From assembly GCF_037975245.1 (NCBI RefSeq), contig NC_092573.1, forward strand, positions 17,534,265-17,598,264: a DNA stretch of 64,000 bases, read 5' to 3'. The translations under genes and the position numbers were made by a program. Positions 10,898 to 24,365 of this stretch are shown here, in pieces. The DNA is from Apostichopus japonicus. Lineage: Eukaryota > Echinodermata > Holothuroidea > Aspidochirotida > Stichopodidae. How positions within the stretch are numbered: position 1 is the first letter of the stretch; the number at the start of each line of letters is the position of its first letter. The notes below the pieces were generated by a model that was given only the letters and a program-made list of their open reading frames with translations, was not told where the DNA came from and did no database searches.

Positions 10898-11655
10898 GCT
10901 TCTGGCAACCTTGGATTGTTTGACAGTGTCTGTACACTGTTTCATTCATCATTTTTAATCATGAATGTTTCAAGCTTAATGACACAGTGTATGCCTGTGA
11001 ACAGAGAGAGAATTCATCTTGTCATACAATATTTTGCTGCGAATTATGACAGTTAATGCCACTAATTTATTAAATACAGAATTTCATCTTCTCAGTGTTT
11101 GATTAAAGCTCCATAGTAAGTAGCAACAACGGACAGTGTGCCATCCATCAAATTTTAACTACCTCCGTGCTTCTGGCAACCTTGGATTGTTTGACAGTGT
11201 CTGTACACTGTTTCATTCATCATTTTTAATCATGAATGTTTCAAGCTTAATGACACAGTGTATGCCTGTGAACAGAGAGAGAATTCATCTTGTCATACAA
11301 TATTTTGCTGCGAATTATGACAGTTAATGCCACTAATTTATTAAATACAGAATTTCATCTTCTCAGTGTTTGATTAAAGCTCCATAGTAAGTAGCAACAA
11401 CGGACAGTGTGCCATCCATCAAATTTTAACTACCTCCGTGCTTCTGGCAACCTTGGATTGTTTGACAGTGTCTGTACACTGTTTCATTCATCATTTTTAA
11501 TCATGAATGTTTCAAGCTTAATGACACAGTGTATGCCTGTGAACAGAGAGAGAATTCATCTTGTCATACAATATTTTGCTGTGAATTATGACAGTTAATG
11601 CCACTAATTTATTAAATACAGAATTCCATCTTCTCAGTGTTTGATGAAAGCTCTA
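10898..11655. repeat. 271-bp tandem repeat, about 2.8 copies
   Basis: GCTTCTGGCAACCTTGG recurs at 10898, 11169 and 11440, a period of 271 bp. Copies are nearly identical; the third differs at a few bases (for example TGCGAATT versus TGTGAATT) and diverges near 11645. The ORFs at 11136-11327 and 11407-11598 are the same segment repeated and are not evidence of a gene. The high identity indicates a recent duplication. Confidence 0.95.
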
Positions 11656-14600
11656 TGATGCATTCAATCGCCAGATGATTTAAGCAATCCCATGTCAGTA
11701 CATCTTGTGTAGTAAATCACAATGAGTTTCTTTTAATGCCAAATTTGGGGCTATTAGCGGAGACGGGCAAATAAAATAGTTCAAAACAAAACATAGAAAA
11801 GGACACCTTTGGTTTGGTTTGAAATTCACACATTCGCTTGATCTCTGGAAAAGTGCATCTTCATTATTGAATGTTTATAGTTATTATACAAGAGTATCAA
11901 AACCTCTTGTAGAGTGAGGGATGGGTAAGTGTACATAATGGGACTTTAACATTTATCAATCTTGCAGCATTAAAACAAAAAACATCAAATTTAACGATAT
12001 ATCCAAGTTGCCAAATCTGTTCTTTTTCCTCTAGAAAACGTTGTGGGTGTTAAACTTTGCAAAGTACTGTAATATAACTTGGCAGAATTTGGAAGACTTT
12101 CATTTCTTTTCGTATCAAATTTTCAAATGGATTTGTCGTCCCAAGTGGTGATGGAAAATGTTCATCATTGATTGCTGAGAAAACATTTTAGGTAACCAGG
12201 ATTGGTTTTATACAAAGCTGTAACTAAGGCAGCATGGTAAGCAATTTTGGGGGAGATTATTTCATATGGAGTCAATTATTTTTCAATTTATTTTCTTGTC
12301 CTGTCACTGTTGTGCCATTTTATATATTCATGGACAACTAAAATGAGATCAAGACATGATTTGTGCAAAATCTCATTGTAATGAATGGGGGGGGGCACAG
12401 AAAAGACTGCATCAAGAAAACCCCCACCCCAAAAGAGAAAGCTCCTTGCTCAAGAAACCTAAACATTGGCAAACAAGTTCTAACCTAAAGCTCTCAACGG
12501 TCTGACTTAAGTGTTTCCCTTATGATGGTGGTAACTGGGCAATTTTAAAATGTCAGATGGTGTGTTACCTTTGGAAAAGTCTCATCTGAACCTCCCAGGG
12601 CATATAGATAATTATATTACACGAGCTTGCTCATACTAATTTGTAACATTTATTTTCATCAGATGAACAATGTAATTTTGTCTGGTTTACTACAAACACA
12701 TTGAGTCGCCTGGTGGTTGCATCAATTAAGGCAGAAAATACAGGACACAAGATCCTAAAAACGAGAAATGGTTTATACTGTGAATTGGGTAGCAGAACTC
12801 AAGCCATCAAGTTTAGAGACAAATTTTTAACAAACACACATAGAAAAAATGCTTGATAAATGCAGTCATTAGTCTAGGCAAAGTAGAAATTTCCTCAGGT
12901 TTGCTATGAAAGACATGCATTGACAAGAACAGGATTTCAATTGTGTGGAGGGCCAAAATTCCAAACGTCTCCTCCCCCCCCCAGACCGATTTTGTTGGGA
13001 TATGAACCTCAATGGAATGGACGGACGGTAAATGAATAATGGGTGTGGGTATTGGTTCGTTACTTGCGATTCCCATTTCAAAGTTTAAACTTCAAAATGG
13101 TGCATTCTGAGGCATATTGGGACTGCAAGGTTGTGCTAATAAATTAGAATGTTGCAAAAAATATCCTGACTAACTGAAGCTTTGTTTTATCTATGTGTTA
13201 CATTTTCAAGCTTATATAATTTTTTTCAGGATTTGGGGAGTGATTGAACTAGGACACCTTGTGGACTCTTGATAAAAAGAACCCCAGTTTTGCCTCAATG
13301 GATATCAATTAAACGATTGGTGGTGAAAGCACAAGCGGATGTTACCTGTATTTCTGGGGAGTTAGTTTTTCAAGAGCAAAGTTTTTAACCAGAATGGAAT
13401 TTGGAACGTTGACTTACCTAGCTGCGCTCTTATGTATGAGAATTTCCTTCTCTGTTTTGATGTGACATCTGGTGTTTACATCATCTGCTGCTGCCTGTCC
13501 TATGCAATCACTCTCGATATGAGAGCATTCCATTCTCCCAGTAAGTTTGGAAGCAAATTATTTGTGACGTGAGAAGGTCATGATCAGCAACATCCGCTAT
13601 AAACAAAGTTTGATGAGTTACAATCAAATTTATGACTGCTCATTTATAATTAATGCATCTAATTAGTTGTCGTTTTTGTTGGAAACACTAACAGACATAC
13701 GTTGCTCACTGTGTGATGCCTTGTTGAAATCTGTGTGCGGCTTATTGAATTAAAAGTGGGTGGAATGGCAGAAATAAATCCTCACTGTCCCAGTAAATGC
13801 AGAGCTGTAGGGAGAGAGTCACCAAATTAAAATGCTTCTCGAAACAGATCGTTTCCATTTATCTTGTTCAGGGGTCAGTATAAGCTGGCATCCCAATTTA
13901 TAAGTGATCCTCTCCAAACATTAAAATGTTTATAACAATTACCTTGCACTTTCCAAAATATGACAGAGAGAGAGAGAGAAGGGGGGAGGGGTAGGGAAGG
14001 AAAATTACTGAAAACAATGAAGAAGTAGGGGGAGGGAGAAAGGTGGGTGGGGGGTCTTCTTACAATATTGCTTCAACATTTTTTACAATATGCTAGTTTG
14101 CTCTTTCCCTAGTTTTGTATCCTCCGATAAAATAATGGGATGTTTATTCAATATAATACAAATAATATTTATGTTTCATCAGAGTCGAAGCAGATAATTG
14201 TTCCTGGCTATAGAATGTGCGCACGTCATCAATTAGATAGTGATCATACTGTAAGGTTGCACGTTGTATTTAGTTGTCAAACTTTTCCAATTATCAAGAT
14301 TTCTATCCTTGTTTTATACCATGGACAAGCATTGTAAGCCTCCCCCTCTGTCCACACCCATAGTTGTTGTTGATTTGAGTGTTAATTTCATTCTGGGTGT
14401 CTTTTCCTATCTGTCTGTGCTTGTTTTAATTCTCTTCTTTGTAATCACTAATTTTATATAAATGCTTAAACTAAAGATAAAATCATCTGCTTTGGGACCA
14501 AAAATATCCGGGCCATCCGAAACCATAGTGCCCGTTGGGCTCTTGTTTTCATTAGAAATGAGAATACATTCTTTGTCCCATATTTCCTGGTTCAACCAAT

Positions 14601-16018
14601 TGACAGAGGAGCTGTAGCCCCCTGGCCCTCCCACCTACTCGATAGGCCTGCTAGCCCTCATTCACTTGCACTTGGACAAAACTATTCCTGCGCACCTTCC
14701 TCTTACTACTGAGTTGTAATTGCTTGACAAGCTTCTGAAAACTTTAGTTTATAACTTATTTTACTTGACTAACCAGCCCATTGTTTGTTTTTCTGTATTT
14801 ATCAAGCTAGTCCCTCCTCCTAAACATGTCATGCATCATATCATGTAATCCGTGTACTGATTGTGATGGTCTTATATTCAATGTAGCAGTGGTAAAATTC
14901 CTCTTTTGTCAAAAGGTCGTCCCAAGAATGATCTCCTTAGGCTGTGGTTTCTTTGTTAAGCTAAGACTTAAGTCTCTGTCAATGTAATATAGTTCTTACA
15001 CTGCAGGCAGTGAGTCAATGGGATAGCTACGAAAAGCTGTACGAGGTAAATATCATTGCTTGAAAAACTCATGACAAACGAGAGAGGTACTGTGATAGTA
15101 CCTGTCAACGTTTTGCGTTAGAGTCGTATATGAAAGAATTCAATATGAAGACACATTCAAGTAAAATTTGGGACTGTTTTAGGTAAACAATTATTACCAT
15201 TGAAACTAGTAGTTATGTTACCCCCACCCACCCCCCACCCCCAAGAAAAAAATTGGCGATCACGACCGCTCAATAGTGATGCGAAACGATGAATGTTACC
15301 ATTGGCCCGCGCAGTCTCCTACATTTGACCAAATAGTACGGAAATTTGTTATATTTCATTTCCACTCTTAAAAGAAGATTGCAAAGCCAAAAAAGAGAGT
15401 AATGAATAGAGCTTACTTCACTCACCAATAACAAACATATATGTTCGGAGTTCTACTGCTGCAAACATGCAGGAGGAAACGTTGAATATTGTCTCATGTC
15501 CAATATGTATGCGCACCTTGAGATTATAGACTTAATGAACTTGTAACCGCTGGATAATATTCAAAGTTGTATTCGTTCGTAGATTTTCCCCTTAGGGGAA
15601 CTTTATTTATGAAAACATTGGATAGAATACGTTTTATGAAATGAATTCGAACAGTTATATCTCTTGACATCTTAGTTTGATTTTTTTTCTATTATTTTCA
15701 TTTCGTTTGATTCAGATGTTAATGTACTTATCAATCATTGAGAGAATTAACTTCAGTATTGGGAAGATGAGTGTTGATGGGATTGAAACACTCAAGAAAA
15801 AAACCCACGGCGATCATAGAGAAGAACTATATTATACTAACTGTCTTGTGTGCGGAAATTTAAAGAATCATTTGTTGTATCTCGATGGGCGGTTGGGGAG
15901 GGGGGGGGGGCGGGAGAAGATGTTCATATGCATTTGTGAAAGTGTATTCAATTAGTATTCTATATTGACTGTATACTGTTACAACATGAATCAATGTTTA
16001 AGTCGGATTCAAGAACGA
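11656..16018. other. Intergenic, no supported gene
   Basis: About 4.3 kb of AT-rich DNA with homopolymer runs (G at 12389-12396, C at 12974-12982), a GA-rich purine stretch at 13962-14055 and a C-rich stretch at 15221-15242. ORFs such as 12813-13076, 14140-14337 and 15677-15955 have no recognisable domain. A pyrimidine tract ending 'gattcag' at 15716 looks like a splice acceptor, but no exon partner is seen. Confidence 0.45.
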
Positions 16019-16292
16019 GCGGATGCAGGATTTTATAAAGAAAGTGGTGTGGCCGACCTCCCTCCTCCCCGCCTCCCCCCCTCCCCCCTCCCCCGCCTCC
16101 CTCCTCCCCCGCCGAAAAAATAAAGTTGTAGATGGTAAATGGTACTCTGTGATGAATATTTATATGCTATATAATTTATAGGTCTAAAATTAGGTCTTAA
16201 CGCAAGGTTGTGATAATAACTATTTGTTTGTGTGTTGGGGTTGGAATGGAGGGGGGGGGGGTGTTGACCCCAACCCCCTGGATACGCGTCTG
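16019..16292. mobile_element. Decayed short-TIR element (CAGR-GCGTATCCAGG family)
   Basis: The right end reads CCCCCTGGATACGCGTCTG (ending 16292), whose reverse complement CAGACGCGTATCCAGGGGG matches ends at 38275 and 40155. The left end GCGGATGCAGGATTTT (16019) is a degraded partner. Flanks AAGAACGA (16011-16018) and AAGAATAA (16293-16300) agree at 6 of 8 bases, compatible with an old 8-bp target duplication. It contains C/T-rich and G-run sequence and no gene. Confidence 0.45.
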
Positions 16293-18536
16293 AAGAATAA
16301 CGTTTTGAAGCATACATGATGATAGTGTCAAATAGGACACATTATGCATATGCCAATACAGAAAGTTTGAAATATTAGTGAAACCATGGGAGTTGTCAGA
16401 GACTCTGTGGAATGGCATGTTTTTTGCCAGAGTTGAAATGAGTACGGCGATGAAAGACCAAAATCACATGTAAGGAGATATTTAACCATGCAGGAAGCAA
16501 CCAGTGCTGGTCTTGTATGCAATGTCATCAATTTCGTCACTGTTCCCTTTCTGTCCATCACTGTAATGTGTGGTTTACTATGATCAGTCTACTTTCGTTA
16601 GATATTTTGGTCAGTCTTATTTTCTGTGCGAATAATTTCAAGTGAAATAGTTTCATACCTTCCCTTACGTTGTAGAGAGAAGAAGGGGCGATGGCAAGTT
16701 TTGCGAATCCCACAACTTGCTATAACTTATATTGTCAACAAATATATCCTAAAACTTCCAAATCCCAAATGTATCGTTGCGTTATATATATGATCACTGG
16801 GTTGTTTAAATTGTTGTGCCTATGTCGATGGTATACAGTTCCCCCCCCCCCGCCCTTTGACGTCACCCCATCCAATGCAACCACAAGGTAGACTTTCCTT
16901 CTAAAATGCATCTTCTATCCTAAAATTCCTTCAAAATGCCTTACAGGCAACGTATACTGTTTTAACATGTTATATGCTTCCTTCTCGTCCGGCGATCTCT
17001 TTTACTTTTAAAGAATAGTCCAGGTCAAAATTTCTTCTTGATATTTTAAAGTGGAACATAATCTGAGCCTTCTAGTGGAATTTGCATTCAATTCATATGT
17101 ACCGTGTTTGAGATATTGACAGTTGCAGCTCTCTGATATTCTACCAAAAGTGAACTTGAAGCAAACAGGTGTGATGTCATAGATGCACACTGACAACTCA
17201 TGACTATTCCTACCGCTGAGCGAAATCTCGTCTTTATCAGCAGATTTATCGGGATATTTGTCTACTCTCGCGGACAGTAGTAAATTATGTAACAGCATCC
17301 TCATTAAGTCAATAACTATCGATATTTCGTTTCATATCATTTTTCAAATTAGGGGATTTACATATGTTATTAATTTACCCTAATATGCATCTAAGAACAT
17401 AAGACGGATAACATAGTCATTTGGATAGTTCTATATACCTTCGGGGTCGATTTTATTGCTGAAGAAAACCTATTATGACTTAAAGGTTTGTTTTAAATAT
17501 TTAACGTGAAATATTGAATATAAATGAACGTCATCGCTCCTCAATAGGTGGATCATACAGAATAATGTGCGCAGTATAAGTTTACTGTTTGGGAATCAAA
17601 TTGAGATTCCATGTGCGAGAAATTTAATAACGCATATCTTTTAACGAATAAAAGATAAATTAACGGTAGTATTATAATAATTAACTGGAAATCAGACTTT
17701 GTTAATCCCTTTTAACAAGGTTATGCTTATTTACTACCCAATTTACATTTTACAACCTCTTCTATGAGATATTACTTCTCTTTCCTTTGATATATGTTGG
17801 CCCCCCCCCACCGACCCCACCCCTGCATCATCGTCGATAACTTCGTGGCAGGGATGAAATAAACATTGCTTAAGAAGTGTCCATTAAGGGGAAATTTGCA
17901 TCTTATCTTATCGCACAATTATTGATTGATTTAACATGTTTATTAGGTTAAAATATATGCATTGTTCATTTGGACGACATAACTGTACATATAATTACGA
18001 CGTTAACGGAAATGACGTTTGATGATATCAAATTGAATGTTTAATTTTGTTTATAAAAATCATTAATACTTTTCTTGAAATACAGTCTAAAAATTTTCAT
18101 TAGAAGTACTTTTGGTAATTTATTTGGTTGGTATGTGTTTCCTTGAATTCGTCAGATGGGAGCGGGTGGGGATGGGCCGGACAGGACAGTGTTATAGCTT
18201 ATGGGAATATTCATTGGCAATAAACAGGTTGTGACGAATGTTTAAGGGTGGAGAGGGGGGAGGGGGGGACTAGTGGTCGAAGACCGAATTTCATAAACAT
18301 TGCGTTCCATAACAAATAAATGGAAATTCGTACTTTAATTTGGACAAACATAAAATATAAGTCAAAAAATAGTTACTGCATTTGCAAATGTACCTCTACC
18401 AAACTAAGCAGTGACGAAGGAAATCAAGACAGGCATAGCTCCAGTTACCCTACGATGTCATTTTAGACTTGTGCGAGTCGTTTAGTTTGTTTACGGTTGA
18501 ACAGTCAAAACACATATCATATGAATGGTGTGTATT
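16293..18536. other. Intergenic, no supported gene
   Basis: AT-rich sequence with scattered C- or G-runs (16843-16852, 17801-17809, 18252-18268). Small ORFs (16328-16561 minus, 17008-17304 minus) show no motif. Confidence 0.45.
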
Positions 18537-19260
18537 TTGGACGGGAATATCCCTTTAAAACTAGTGCTGCCTGCCACGACAATATCCCTGATTATTGTTT
18601 CCAGCCACTGGAATATCCCCTTAAAATAAGTGCTGTTTGCAACCGGAATGTTTCATACAGGTGTCGCACCACAATTAATTGTTCCGTTGACTTACACACT
18701 AAACTCGCCGGTCACTTTCAAGACACGCCAAGCATACAGAGACGTTTGCAGCTGACATATCCTACTCACCACATGATACCTGAGTCCTTGTTCTATCATG
18801 GCCCTTGCAAATTTCCGTATCATGACCGTTTAGATTTTGAGCTAGAAGAGGAGCAAGTTTAGCAAACTGAATACCAACCCTTCCAATTGCTCGCTCGGAG
18901 TAATATCGACATTTAACCAAAGAAGTGCTAAAATGGTTTATGTCACCTTCAATCCTCCCTATTTTAACACCATCTGTACTTAAAATTATGCTCTTTCACA
19001 GACAAAACAATGATGGTAATTAATAATACGCTAAAAGAAACATTACATGTAGGCAAGTTCCGGTTAACTTATCGAGCTGATGCACACTACTCTAATCAGG
19101 GAGTTGTTCCATAACAATCCCTGCTGCAACCATCACGCGAATATCCTAGTGTTATCTGCCATGGAAATGTCCCTTTAGAAAATAGTGTCGTCTGCCACTC
19201 CGAAATATGCCCTCAAATTCCCTCAATACTAATATTTCCCTCTAACGGAATATCCCTTTC
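18537..19260 (+). repeat. Degenerate repeat cluster, partly duplicated near 24.2 kb
   Basis: Variants of GGAATATCCC(C)TTTAAAA followed by GTGCTG/GTCGTC and TGCCAC occur at about 18541, 18610, 19138, 19166 and 19250, so the segment is built from a decayed short repeat. An ORF with a TTG start (18497-18862, 121 codons, ending in an acidic tail) spans it. Its 3' half, about 18660-18865, is clearly related to 24165-24365, where the frame is broken. No protein family is recognised, and I treat the ORF as unproven. Confidence 0.5.
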
Positions 19261-19870
19261 AATCTAAAATTAAATACAACAAAGTTGCCTTCAAGTTGCC
19301 ACAAATTATTTTGGTATTACACTCAACCTTAAGGAGAGATAAGGTGCATGGCAAGGAAGATTAAATGGAAAATCCCCCCCCCCCGATAAAGATGGAACAG
19401 TCTTGTAACGGTTTTATCAACATAAATCTCATACAAAAGGGCACCCTGTTATGTGTGCAAATGGCTTCCTCAGAAGGGTGAAAACAATCACCTCGCAACA
19501 CAAAAATAAAGCACATAAATTTGTTTTCATACTACACAGAATAGTGTACGAATTGCCGAAACCCTCTGCGCCTTTACTTTCTTCCTCCCTATCTATTTTT
19601 TTCAAGTTTCATTGACTGAAAGAAAAAGACCTTTTGGAAAAGGTACGGCTTTCCAGTGATCTGTGTAAAAATTCGATGTCAGGTTAATATACTGAGGTAT
19701 TGTGCCCCCAATTTACTGCCCACCTGCTCAAAATCAATATATGACCGTGTCTTTAAAAACGACCAGCGATAAGCAAGAAATTATCCAAGCCCTCAATCGC
19801 CACTTGATTTTCTTTGAAAAAGTAACTACGTAAGTAATTACGTCACTGATTGAGCTACCTGACAGCGAGT
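19261..19870. other. Intergenic, no supported gene
   Basis: AT-rich flank of the CCAT array with a C-run at about 19376-19384. No gene, RNA or repeat beyond this was found. Confidence 0.5.
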
Positions 19871-21783
19871 CTATCTATCCATCCATCCATCTATTGTATC
19901 CATCCATCCATCCATCCATCCATCCATTCATCCATCCATCCATCCATCCATCCATCCATCCACCCATCCATCTATTCCATCCATCCATCTATTCCATCCA
20001 TCCATCCATCCATCCATCTATTCCATCCATCCATCCATCTATTGTATCCATCCATCTATTCCATCCATCCATCTATTCCATCCATCCATCCATCCATCCA
20101 TCCATCCATCCATCCATCCATCCATCCATCCATCTATTCCATCCATCCATCTATTCCATCCATCCATCTATTCCATCCATCCATCCATCTATTCCATCCA
20201 TCCATCCATCTATTCCATCCATCCATCTATTGTATCCATCCATCTATTCCATCCATCCATCCATCCATCCATCCATCCATCCATCCATCTATTCCATTCA
20301 TCCATCCATCCATCCATCCATCCATCCATCCATCCATCCATCCATCCATCCATCCATCCATCCATCCATCCATCCATCCATCTATTCCATCCATCCATCT
20401 ATTCCATCCATCCATCTATTGTATCCATCCATCTATTCCATCCATCCATCCATCCATCCATCCATCCATCCATCTATTCCATCCATCCATCTATTCCATC
20501 CATCCATCTATTCCATCCATCCATCCATCCATCCATCTATTCCATCCATCCATCCATCCATCCATCTATTCCATCCATCCATCCATCCATCCATCCATCC
20601 ATCCATCCATCCATCCATCCATCCATCCATCCATCCATCCATCCATCCATCCATCTATTCCATCCATCCATCTATTCCATCCATCCATCCATCTATTCCA
20701 TCCATCCATCTATTCCATCCATCCATCCATCTATTCCATCCATCCATCTATTCCATCCATCCATCCATCCATCCATCCATCCATCCATCCATCCATCTAT
20801 TCCATCCATCCATCTATTGTATCCATCCATCTATTGTATCCATCCATCTATTCCATCCATCCATCCATTGTATCCATCCATCCATCCATCCATCCATCCA
20901 TCCATCCATCCATCCATCTATTCCATCCATCCATCCATCCCATCCATCCATCCCATCCATCCATCCATCCATCTATTCCATCCATCCATCTATTCCATCC
21001 ATCCATCTATTCCATCCATCCATCCATCCATCCATCTATTCCATCCATCCATCTATTCCATCCATCCATCCATCCATCCATCTATTCCATCCATCCATCC
21101 ATCTATTCCATCCATCCATCCATCTATTCCATCCATCCATCTATTCCATCCATCCATCTATTCCATCCATCCATCTATTCCATCCATCCATCTATTCCAT
21201 CCATCTATTCCATCCATCCATTCCATCCATCCATTCCATCCATCCATCCATCCATCCATCCATCCATCCATCCATCCATCCATCCATCCATCCATCCATC
21301 CATCCATCCATCCATCCATCCATCCATCCATCCATCCATCTATTCCATCCATCCATCTATTCCATCCATCCATCTATTGTATCCATCCATCTATTCCATC
21401 CATCCATCTATTGTATCCATCCATCTATTCCATCCATCCATCCATCCATCCATCCATCCATCCACCCATCCATCTATTCCATCCATCCATCTATTCCATC
21501 CATCCATCCATCCATCCATCCATCCATCCATCCATCCATCCATCCACCCATCCATCTATTCCATCCATCCATCTATTCCATCCATCCATCCATCCATCCA
21601 TCTATTCCATCCATCCATCTATTCCATCCATCCATCTATTCCATCCATCCATCTATTCCATCCATCCATCCATCTATTCCATCCATCCATCTATTGTATC
21701 CATCCATCTATTCCATCCATCCATCCATCCATCCATCCATCCATCCATCCATCCATCCATCCATCCATCCATCCATCCATCCA
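19871..21783. repeat. CCAT tetranucleotide array with CTATTCC and CTATTGTATCC interruptions
   Basis: About 1.9 kb of (CCAT)n punctuated by 'ctattccatcc' and, less often, 'ctattgtatcc' or 'ccacccatcc'. Runs between interruptions vary from two to more than twenty units. Several frames stay open on both strands, giving artificial ORFs of up to 660 codons that translate as His-Pro-Ser-Ile repeats (for example 19850-21832). It ends in a short TATG/TA stretch at 21784-21810. Confidence 0.98.
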
Positions 21784-21810
21784 TATATATGTATGTATGT
21801 ATATATACAT

Positions 21811-22148
21811 ATTCCACGAAGTTGAGCGGTGAGATATCGCCCGAATTGACAAGTACAATATATACACTATTTTTATCTAATTAGGCACTACTCTGAAAAT
21901 GGAAAAAATATTGGTTTATGTTTCTCGATTGTTGTTCTATTATTGTTTAGCTAACATTAGAACACATAAAGGGCATGCTTACAGAAAAGTAAATAATATC
22001 GATTGATAATATCAACCTTTTCGCTTTTCTTTCCCTATTTTTTCCTCGACAAAACCCTGTAGACTGACAGGAAGTGGTTTTTAATATGACAAAACTGGCA
22101 AACGTGTCCTGTATTCACGGAGCTAACATTGGAGACTAGTACATTATG
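21811..22148. other. Intergenic, no supported gene
   Basis: Short AT-rich stretch between the CCAT array and a short-TIR element. Nothing recognisable. Confidence 0.5.
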
Positions 22149-23340
22149 CAGGGGTGGATCCAGGGGGGATACCCCCCCCCCCCTTGAGTTCTGAATTAAA
22201 AAAAAACCTTCGTATGAACGCAGTGCCCTCCTATTTCGCAATATACACACAGAGCCCGTATAGATCTACTCTGGATCGAGTTGAAGATTGTAATTTGAGT
22301 GATTTGACCCAGGGACACACCCTCCCTTTAGACCTTTGCCCTAGGACGGCCATCACTAATCGTCCAAGCATCAACAAACTTGCAAATTTTACAATTCCAG
22401 TCATTTCAATTTTGCTGAGAGTGAACACGAAAACTCCACTTAAATATCATTAGGGGTTCTGTTGCCCAGTGTCCTTGCAATTATGACTGTTGGGGGTCTC
22501 TGCAGAGGCACTGATGCTGCCATTTTGGCTGCTATTGGGTTGCCATTTTGTAAAATTTCCCTGCGCTCCGCGGCAACTGATGGTGCGCTTCGCTTTATTA
22601 TAGTTACTATACCGTCATTTTAATTTTGCTGAGAGTGTACACGGAAAACTCGACTTATCTACACGACTAGGAGGTGTCATTTCTGCTGGTAAGTGTTATA
22701 AGCTGGCCTGCCTTTTCGCAAAATAGTTCCCGGCCAACAGATGGTGGGGTCCTGCTTTGATGTCAAACTGTCTGCAACGTTATAATATATATATATATTT
22801 TTCTACCGCCTATACTCCTGCACAGATGCTAGACAACGTTTAGCAAGTGAACACCACTGGTTTATCATACCCCCCCCCCCCCCCCACAAAGTTGTGCAAC
22901 ATTATGGGTAGGTTTTGAAGTAAATTTAACGAGAAATGTGAATTTTAATATTCTAAAAAAATAATGGGCTTAAAACCTTGAAAGGTGGAACTGACGGGTA
23001 TTGTAGGCCGCGACGTAGAATCACCTACAAAAGCAATGATCCACGGGAGATGCGATGAGGTCGAACATGATGTGGGATGGGTGACAATCTTCCAAAAGGT
23101 TATGGATGAAAAAAACCCATTGGGAAATACTTGCTTCTCAGGCCAAAGTGTACATCGGGTTGGTCATTCTCGTGCTCTGGAAGTGCCATTTCCGGTGATC
23201 TGGGGGTATCAAAACCAAAAAAATTCTTGTACGCTCCGCGCCAACTGATGGTGGCGCTCCGCTGAGATAGTAATTCGCGCTACCAAGATTACAAAATCCT
23301 TGATACACCCCTGCCTTGGCAAAATCCTGGATCCGCCCTG
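22149..23340. mobile_element. Non-autonomous short-TIR DNA element (CAGGG.GGATCCAGG ends)
   Basis: The left end CAGGGGTGGATCCAGG (22149) and the reverse complement of the right end, CAGGGCGGATCCAGG (ending 23340), are matching terminal inverted repeats. The outer 8-mers ACATTATG (22141-22148) and ATATTATA (23341-23348) agree at 6 of 8, suggesting an aged 8-bp duplication. A run of G then C lies just inside the left end. About 22895-23310 is homologous in the same orientation to about 39730-40150. The small ORF at 22985-23248 belongs to that dispersed repeat and is not a gene. A second nested end may be present at 23290-23312. Confidence 0.6.
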
Positions 23341-24164
23341 ATATTATATTTCATCTATTAATCATACGAACTATATATAAATATTGTGACCAACGTATGC
23401 TGAACCTCCGTGATATTTTGTAAAACGAACGGACTAAATACTCAAGTGATATTCAATGTTCCCCGACCGTCGTTCTTGAGTTTACTATACAGACTTATGT
23501 ATCATTCTACAAATTGATGTGATATATTTAACAATAGTTATGCTGTGGTTTTAAGACTTGTGAATGGCAAAACAGCTAAATGTCATGTGTAAACTTGAAG
23601 AATCATTCGCCCTGGCTTGTTTTACTGACACATTGTGATTGCCGAATTCTGTCAACCAGTTGGAGGGTAAATTCTTTGGCAAAGAATAGGGTGGGGTGGG
23701 AATTGATATGGGGACTAGGGGCTACTAATTGCCTATAAATTTGCAAGAGAAATTCTGTTTATAAATTGAATGACGTGGAACGCCGTTTGTGTACTTATAA
23801 ATTGGACTCTTAGTCACCAGTATGAAAGAGACGTTTGATCTTCCTTAAACAGAGTTGAGGGGTTAACAAGCAAATTGTGGAATTTACAAAGGCCTGTGAA
23901 ATACAGATAGTAAGAAAACCATGCAGTTCGCTACCAGCGACGTATAAGCACACATACGGACACACCAAGTACTGATGGTAGAAAATGAGAAGCCGCAAAT
24001 CACATCATATTCTATATACTGTATTTCAGAAATAACAAAATTTCATACGTGTTGTGATTAATCTTCACAACAGGCGACTGGTTCTGATTTCATGTGTAAA
24101 ATGATATTCACATGTGGGTCGATACTTTCATTAAGTTAGCGAGCCTTACTGAAGGCAACAAGTA
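23341..24164. other. Intergenic, no supported gene
   Basis: AT-rich sequence; the ORF at 23810-23998 (minus) shows nothing recognisable. Confidence 0.5.
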
Positions 24165-24365
24165 GGCGTCCTACCACTGTTAATTACTTCATCGTCTTAC
24201 ACACTTCGTTAATTTCCAAAGTCGTAAGGTACATACAGAAGTTTTTATCTGACAAATCCTACCCACCCACCATATGATAGCCGATCGTCTGGCTTGTTAT
24301 TACACTATAAAATTTTACATACCATGGAAGTTTACATTTTCAACTAGAAGAAGAGCGCGTTTTAA
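24165..24365 (+). repeat. Diverged second copy of the 18.66-18.87 kb segment
   Basis: Shared landmarks in the same order are GCGTC-CTACCAC with TTAATT, then CTTACACACT, then ACATACAGA, then CTGACA, ATCCTACC-ACC and CATATGATA, then TTTTCAACTAGAAGAAGAGC. The homology is patchy with indels. It suggests an old duplication or an unrecognised dispersed repeat. The reading frame seen in the first copy is not kept here. Confidence 0.45.

Noticed and set aside
7242-11655. Possible CRISPR-like arrays
   Set aside because: Units are contiguous without unique spacers, and the DNA is clearly eukaryotic.
19850-21884. Very long ORFs (up to 660 codons) of His-Pro-Ser-Ile repeats
   Set aside because: They follow directly from a CCAT array, which has no stop in several frames on either strand. 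No start context, domain or non-repeat sequence supports a protein.
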